64,000 nucleotides of DNA from Polytrichum commune (lineage: Eukaryota > Streptophyta > Polytrichopsida > Polytrichales > Polytrichaceae): positions 53,258,001 through 53,322,000 of the forward strand of contig OX485804.1 in NCBI GenBank assembly GCA_950295325.1, in the 5' to 3' direction. The notes under the pieces were generated by a model. That model was not told the DNA's origin and searched no databases. It worked only from the letters and a program-made list of their open reading frames with translations. The translations under genes and the position numbers were made by a program. This document shows positions 59,461 to 64,000 of the stretch, piece after piece. Positions within the stretch are counted from its first letter, which is position 1, and each line of letters begins with the position of its first letter.

Positions 59461-61297
59461 TCTCTAGAAGTTGGAGAACATGAAAAACAAACCGAGCGTC
59501 ACCCACATTCATGGTTTCGTTTGTTTTTTCTTCTTCTCAATCTTCATCTTGATCTTATATTGGTCAAATTTCGTCTTGGAAATCGTGTTGCATTAGCAAG
59601 TCTACGATGAAAGATCAACGAACATTGGATTGGGAATCCAACTTCCCTCGATTTAGTTATGGATATTGGAAGTGATATTAGAAATAAAGATAACTTTGGG
59701 TTATTGAATATCTCATCCGCACATTCACCTTCACGATGGAAGAGTTTACCTCAACACCATGAAAGCTCTCCGGCCTCCGATTGATGGATTCCAATGAACG
59801 AACGGTAATACATGGATCATCGTTGTGCGTGTCCTTATCTTAGTACACGCCGGGGGATAAAATGTTGGAAATTTCACAAAATCATTGGCCACCTTGGGAC
59901 CTCCGAAACCCCGATTTGGAGCCCTAGCTACCTCGCGTGCTTCTAAATGCTTCTAGAGTGTTCCCTTGAGAAGTGAAGTACGGTCCCGGGTCCACCAATA
60001 AGGACCTTGGCGACAAGCATCCGAGCAATGGCATGTACTTAGCTTACACCGCAACCCCAAATGTTTCGTTCTAGAAATGAGGTTGAGTTCGCTACTACTA
60101 GCGAGTTGTGCAATAGGGTGGGCATGTGATGGAAGGAGAGTTAGGGTTTGGGGGGGGGGGGCACCCTCCGACAACTGTTGATTGGCAGTTGAATTTGTTC
60201 CACTATCCATGGTCGAAATTTGATGAAAACGAGGGTTGAGATTTGGGGATCGAGCACAAACCCTATTGTCCGTGTCCGTCCATATGATGAAACTTTGACG
60301 ATGGACAATGAATGTGTGAGTGCAGGGTGGCATTAGGTGGACATTGGATGAGCTCCACCTAGCCCCCGTTTCGAATGAAAAAAACAACAACCTTATTTTC
60401 GTGAAAATCCATTTTGTTTTGATGAATGTGGGCTTTTGCCTATTTCATCTAAGTTAGTACTGCACGTACAACACATTCCTCACTTCCCATGGTTAATGAC
60501 TAGGGCCTAACCACGGTACTCCAAACATAGCATGGTAAAATTAACTACACATTTTGATTTTAAAATATCTACATAATTCTCAACACTTTAAAGACCCAGG
60601 TCTACCCAAAACAACCTGTCTATAATCAATACGGCATGTACTAACAACCGCACCAAAAAATGCACACTAACAATCTAATTTAGTGTGGCATCGAAATTGT
60701 TATGCCAAATGTTAATTAATCTCGTCTTCATGACTTGTTATGTAACGTCAACTGTCAATTGACAACCTTCTCTAGTTGCCACCCAGTACTTGCAAGACAA
60801 TTGACATGAATTAGTTATGAATAACATAAGCCACACTAATCCGATGTTAATGTTCACGGCAATACAATCACGTTAAGATCCGAGACGAAATTGTTGGCCG
60901 AAACGTGAGTTCGATCTTCAAGAAATCATATTGTTGGAAGTGACATGGAAACGACGATGCTTGGAAACCAAAGGACACGAGGGGGGTTGGTATACTAGCT
61001 AGAAAGCTCTGGCTCAATCCAAGCTAAGTTTATTTGTTTTTGTCGGGGGATATTGTAACCACAATGAGTTAGGATACACGGTGTCAGGTGAATCCAATTT
61101 ACTTGCCGACCCAAATCCACATGTTGTATGTGGGTGGAGTTATATGTGTACTTTAATTTGTAGGAGAGGATTTGGGCACCGGCCAACCAACGATTCTTGG
61201 AGCCACGTCCTTCATGAAGTCGTCTCCAAACCACATTCACAACATGAGACCTATTCCATTGCCATAGCTCGATGTAATGAAACGAAATGGAAGCTAA
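59461..61297. other. No gene recognised; G12 tract
   Basis: The longest frame is 59953-60390 on the minus strand (145 codons), crossing the G12 tract at 60150-60161; it contains no recognisable domain. No element boundaries seen. Confidence 0.35.
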
Positions 61298-61668
61298 GGG
61301 CCGGTTTACACTACGGTGGAGAAGGCCTCTGGTCGGTCAAGAATGCTTGGCCAAGACATGGTTATATGAGGCAAATGGTGGATGTGTTGGAGAAGAATTA
61401 AAAGCAATAGAATGTTTTTATTGAGTTGGGCTTCTCCGGCCTCTTGAGGCTGGACAAGAAACTCCTCCGGAGAAGCCCAACTCCAAAAAGTGCCGCCATG
61501 TAGGCGGCCATGTCATTTTATCATCCATGAGAAAAGTTCACCACCATTGTTTTCTTCACCTAGTGTAAACACCCACCGGTCAAGAGTTGCATTTTCGACC
61601 AATCACAATTGAGAAACGCCCTTTTTTTCATGACCGGTGGACTTCTCCACCGTAGTGTAAACCGGCCC
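61298..61668 (-). mobile_element. T2 Tourist-like MITE, copy 2
   Basis: 371 bp between TAA duplications, ends identical to the 38146 copy. The interior is nearly the same over its whole length (for example 'aagaatgcttggccaagac'), differing by a few substitutions and small indels. Its right TAA overlaps the TA of the next M2 element. Confidence 0.85.
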
Positions 61669-61670
61669 TA

Positions 61671-62367
61671 AGGTAGAGGGTGCTTAAACCAACACTTTGA
61701 GCTATTGCACATACATATGTCTACATGGTTGACATAAAAAAAGTGTATATATTCATATCAACCTTTGTTCTAAACATAGGTATAAAGAAAGAAAACATAT
61801 TTTTTAGCCTCAATTAGATATTTGATGAATATTCAAAGTCAAAACCACTAGTTTTCTTAAACCAATATATAGGCCCCGTGTATGACGACCTTGGATGCGA
61901 TGAGGACCCCCACCTTCATTGCCGAAAACCAACATAGCATAGTTGGGTACTGGACCCAAGCTAGATCAAAGACCAACTAGTAACGGTGCGCAAAGCCACG
62001 TGGCCACCTCCATGATCCCACCTAGTTCCCTTGCATCTTGGGTGCCAACCCCCTTTGTGTTTTGTGGGCCTACCTCCGTGACTTTGTGAATAGAATGGCT
62101 ATAACCCCCCTCCCCCCACCTTGCAGTGTATAGAATGGCTAGAATAGGCATTGACAAGCCACCCTAAAGCCACCTTGAACCAACCCGAGATAGAGTGGAG
62201 CCCGTTACCTACCCTATATGGAGGTAGTGGAGGTTGCGATGAGGTGGCGCCACTAATGGCACCTAAAAGCGTCACTCCATGGGCTACACAATGGGGAACG
62301 CTTCAAGGTAGTAAAGTGTTGGTGATTGGGAGGCATTTATAGGTGTTGGTTTTAGCACCCTCTACCT
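61671..62367 (-). mobile_element. M2 element, copy 3 (inverted)
   Basis: 697 bp, AGGTAGAGGGTGCTTAAACC to GGTTTTAGCACCCTCTACCT, TA on both sides, reverse of the 57955 copy. Confidence 0.78.
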
Positions 62368-62998
62368 TAAGTAATAGGGAACGCATGAGGAGAGTGCATT
62401 ATGGGGAACACGGACACCGTTCGAGATGGTAGTTGAGCACATGTGTTTGTGTACCTCTGTAACGCACTCCCCCTCGTGCATTACCAGACGTAAAGACCCA
62501 AGGATAGATTTCAACCTTTCAAAGAACCTTTCACATTGTAGAAGAGGAGACGGAGAGCTTGTTCATTGAGAGCCTCTCAACTCGTTTAATATTTTTGAAG
62601 ACATAGAAGGCTTTCTAGATACTTTGTTTACAACATCTAGCAAGTTAGAGAAGTGGACTTGGGCCGATCGAGTGTATCCATGTTTGGGGGGTTTGTTATG
62701 GTTATTGCAAAGTTTACAAAGGGAGTTCAGTGTTCCATATGTATCCTCCCCTCCTAGTGTCATTCTTCCTTGGAACAAGTACAAAGGGTCTCACACCAAG
62801 GCCATCTTTGAGTTTGTTTATGCCACGTTTATGTTAACCTACACGATGTTGTTCCCATACTCCTCTTTTAAACCATGTATCACAAGTACTTAGGGACAAT
62901 GCGAGGATTTATTTTTTTTATTTTTTTTATCATGTATGAATTCAAGATTGCATGGGATTGGTGGGGCTTCAATGAATCGTCATTGTGTCTACAAACTA
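62368..62998. other. No gene or element recognised
   Basis: A plus-strand frame of 89 codons (62624-62893) overlaps a minus-strand frame of 73; neither is recognisable. Confidence 0.35.
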
Positions 62999-63314
62999 CA
63001 CTAAATAGGATATTTAGTGTTTGATACATTGAATATGAACGCATACACTAAATATCAATAACCTTGTGAAAGTAAGTAACATTAAATGTAAACTCAAACA
63101 CTAAATATCAACTATGGTAATATGTGGAAGTTACATGTTTAATTTCTTGTTAGTAAGGATATGGAAAAAAAAGATATAATAAGGGAGGTAGCAATAGGGG
63201 AGGTAACAACACATTTATGTCTAACATTAATTATCAAGGAATCGAAAATTAATGTTGACCAGGGTAGGGTGGTAACAACACTAAATAATCAAACACTAAA
63301 TATCCTTTGTAGTG
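62999..63314 (-). mobile_element. M1 MITE, copy 4 (inverted)
   Basis: 316 bp, CACTAAATAGGATATTTAGTG to AAATATCCTTTGTAGTG, TA on both sides. The interior is the reverse complement of the other copies ('aatatcaataacc', 'ttaaatgtaaac', 'taatgttgaccagggtagg'). Confidence 0.78.
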
Positions 63315-63580
63315 TAGTGGATAGCTCTCTTATGGTACATGACACGTGTTAGCCCTCACCATGTTATCATTTGCATGTGGGAAGTAGATGTGTCCATTCA
63401 TGCTTTGTTGGCATAGTGGTCGCCACTTTGTTGTACGCGTTAGAGATTATGCCATCTTTGATACTTCCTTTACATGAATACTACAACTTCTCTATATAAA
63501 GGTGGAACTTGACAGTATATAAACTCCCTCAATGACGATGATGATGCAGCCGTTTGTAAAGACCTTCAAATATTTTGCAC

Positions 63581-63611
63581 ATCTATCTATCTATCTATCT
63601 ATCTATCTATA
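63581..63611. repeat. (TCTA)n microsatellite
   Basis: Seven to eight ATCT units. Confidence 0.95.
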
Positions 63612-63765
63612 TGTATGTTTGATGACCTAATTATTTCTGGACGGAGGAGTCCAAGGCACATGTAAGAAATTCTTGGTAATCTCAAGACATCCTTACCCAA
63701 AATGTCTTTGCGTAGGAGAATGCCCCGAGGAGAGTGCATTGTGAAATTTCTAGGCAAGGCTAGGG

Positions 63766-63769
<4 letters not shown>

Positions 63770-63803
<34 letters not shown>
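63770..63803. repeat. (TA)n microsatellite
   Basis: About 17 uninterrupted TA units. Confidence 0.95.
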
Positions 63804-63806
<3 letters not shown>

Positions 63807-64000
63807 TTAAAAATTATATCGGCAAATATTGAGGCATTTTAAAAATATTTTTTGTTATGGATTCACTACTACAGTCAGTGCATGCCAATAGGGTGAATAT
63901 AGACACGCGCAACTTCGCCGATTGTTCCATATTGCCATATAGCATTAGTATATCGAAACTCAACCGCGACGCCTGAACCCTAGTCTCTGCCACCCGAATT

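Noticed and set aside
59953-60390. 145-codon minus-strand frame
   Set aside because: Crosses a 12-base homopolymer and has no recognisable motif; length alone is not enough.
61081-61401. 106-codon plus-strand frame
   Set aside because: Runs into the T2 MITE; no domain.
1-64000. CRISPR array, operon or prokaryotic gene cluster
   Set aside because: No regularly spaced short repeats with unique spacers, no dense coding and no ribosome binding pattern; the sequence is eukaryotic in character.

Overview
The window looks like intergenic DNA from a plant nuclear genome. No host gene could be recognised: the longest open frame is 169 codons and belongs to a decayed transposase, and no intact tRNA, rRNA or CRISPR array was seen. 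A plant origin is inferred from three things: a broken PIF/Harbinger transposase of the 'plant transposon protein' type (15.2-16.4 kb), a degenerate CCCTAAA telomere-type stretch (49.18 kb), and a MITE and SINE content typical of plants. The species cannot be told from the sequence.

Most of what can be explained is mobile DNA, mainly short non-autonomous elements nested in one another. Working family names used below: T1-T4 are Tourist-like elements with ends starting GGG(C/T) and TTA/TAA target duplications. T1 (about 500 bp) is at 4.97, 6.80, 36.0, 38.8, 39.4, 43.1 and 44.96 kb. T2 (about 372 bp) is at 38.15 and 61.30 kb. T3 is at 17.3 and 42.0 kb. T4 is at 54.57-56.03 kb with a partial copy at 27 kb. 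M1-M5 are elements whose ends fit a TA target. M1 (CACTAAATA ends) is at 11.6, 55.0, 57.65 and 63.0 kb. M2 (AGGTAGAGGG ends) is at 5.48, 57.96 and 61.67 kb, with a relative at 44.15 kb. M3 is at 16.9, 32.7 and 47.3 kb. M4 (CACCGTTTATGGT ends) is at 19.46, 28.6, 30.0 and 36.8 kb. M5 is at 25.9 and 44.06 kb.

The best supported retroelements are two SINE families. SINE-A has four copies (12.6, 41.4, 48.3 and 49.6 kb), all with pol III box-like motifs, a TATTT-type tail and 12-15 bp target duplications. SINE-B has one copy at 23.5-23.8 kb with a perfect 13-bp duplication. One SINE-A copy is split by a 326-bp hAT-like MITE with a perfect 8-bp duplication. A CACTA-type end at 55 kb is split by an M1 element exactly at its TA. 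These nestings give relative insertion ages.

Other structure: a fourfold ~250-bp tandem array that repeats one end of an M4 element (18.56-19.58 kb), a near-perfect fold-back with flanking direct repeats (34.83-34.99 kb), an unclassified repeat 'R' found on both sides of the transposase, a possible LINE endonuclease fragment (45.5-45.7 kb), and at least nine poly-G or poly-C tracts of 9-18 bases. No operon, defence system or metabolic system was found. The interest lies in the transposon families and their layering.
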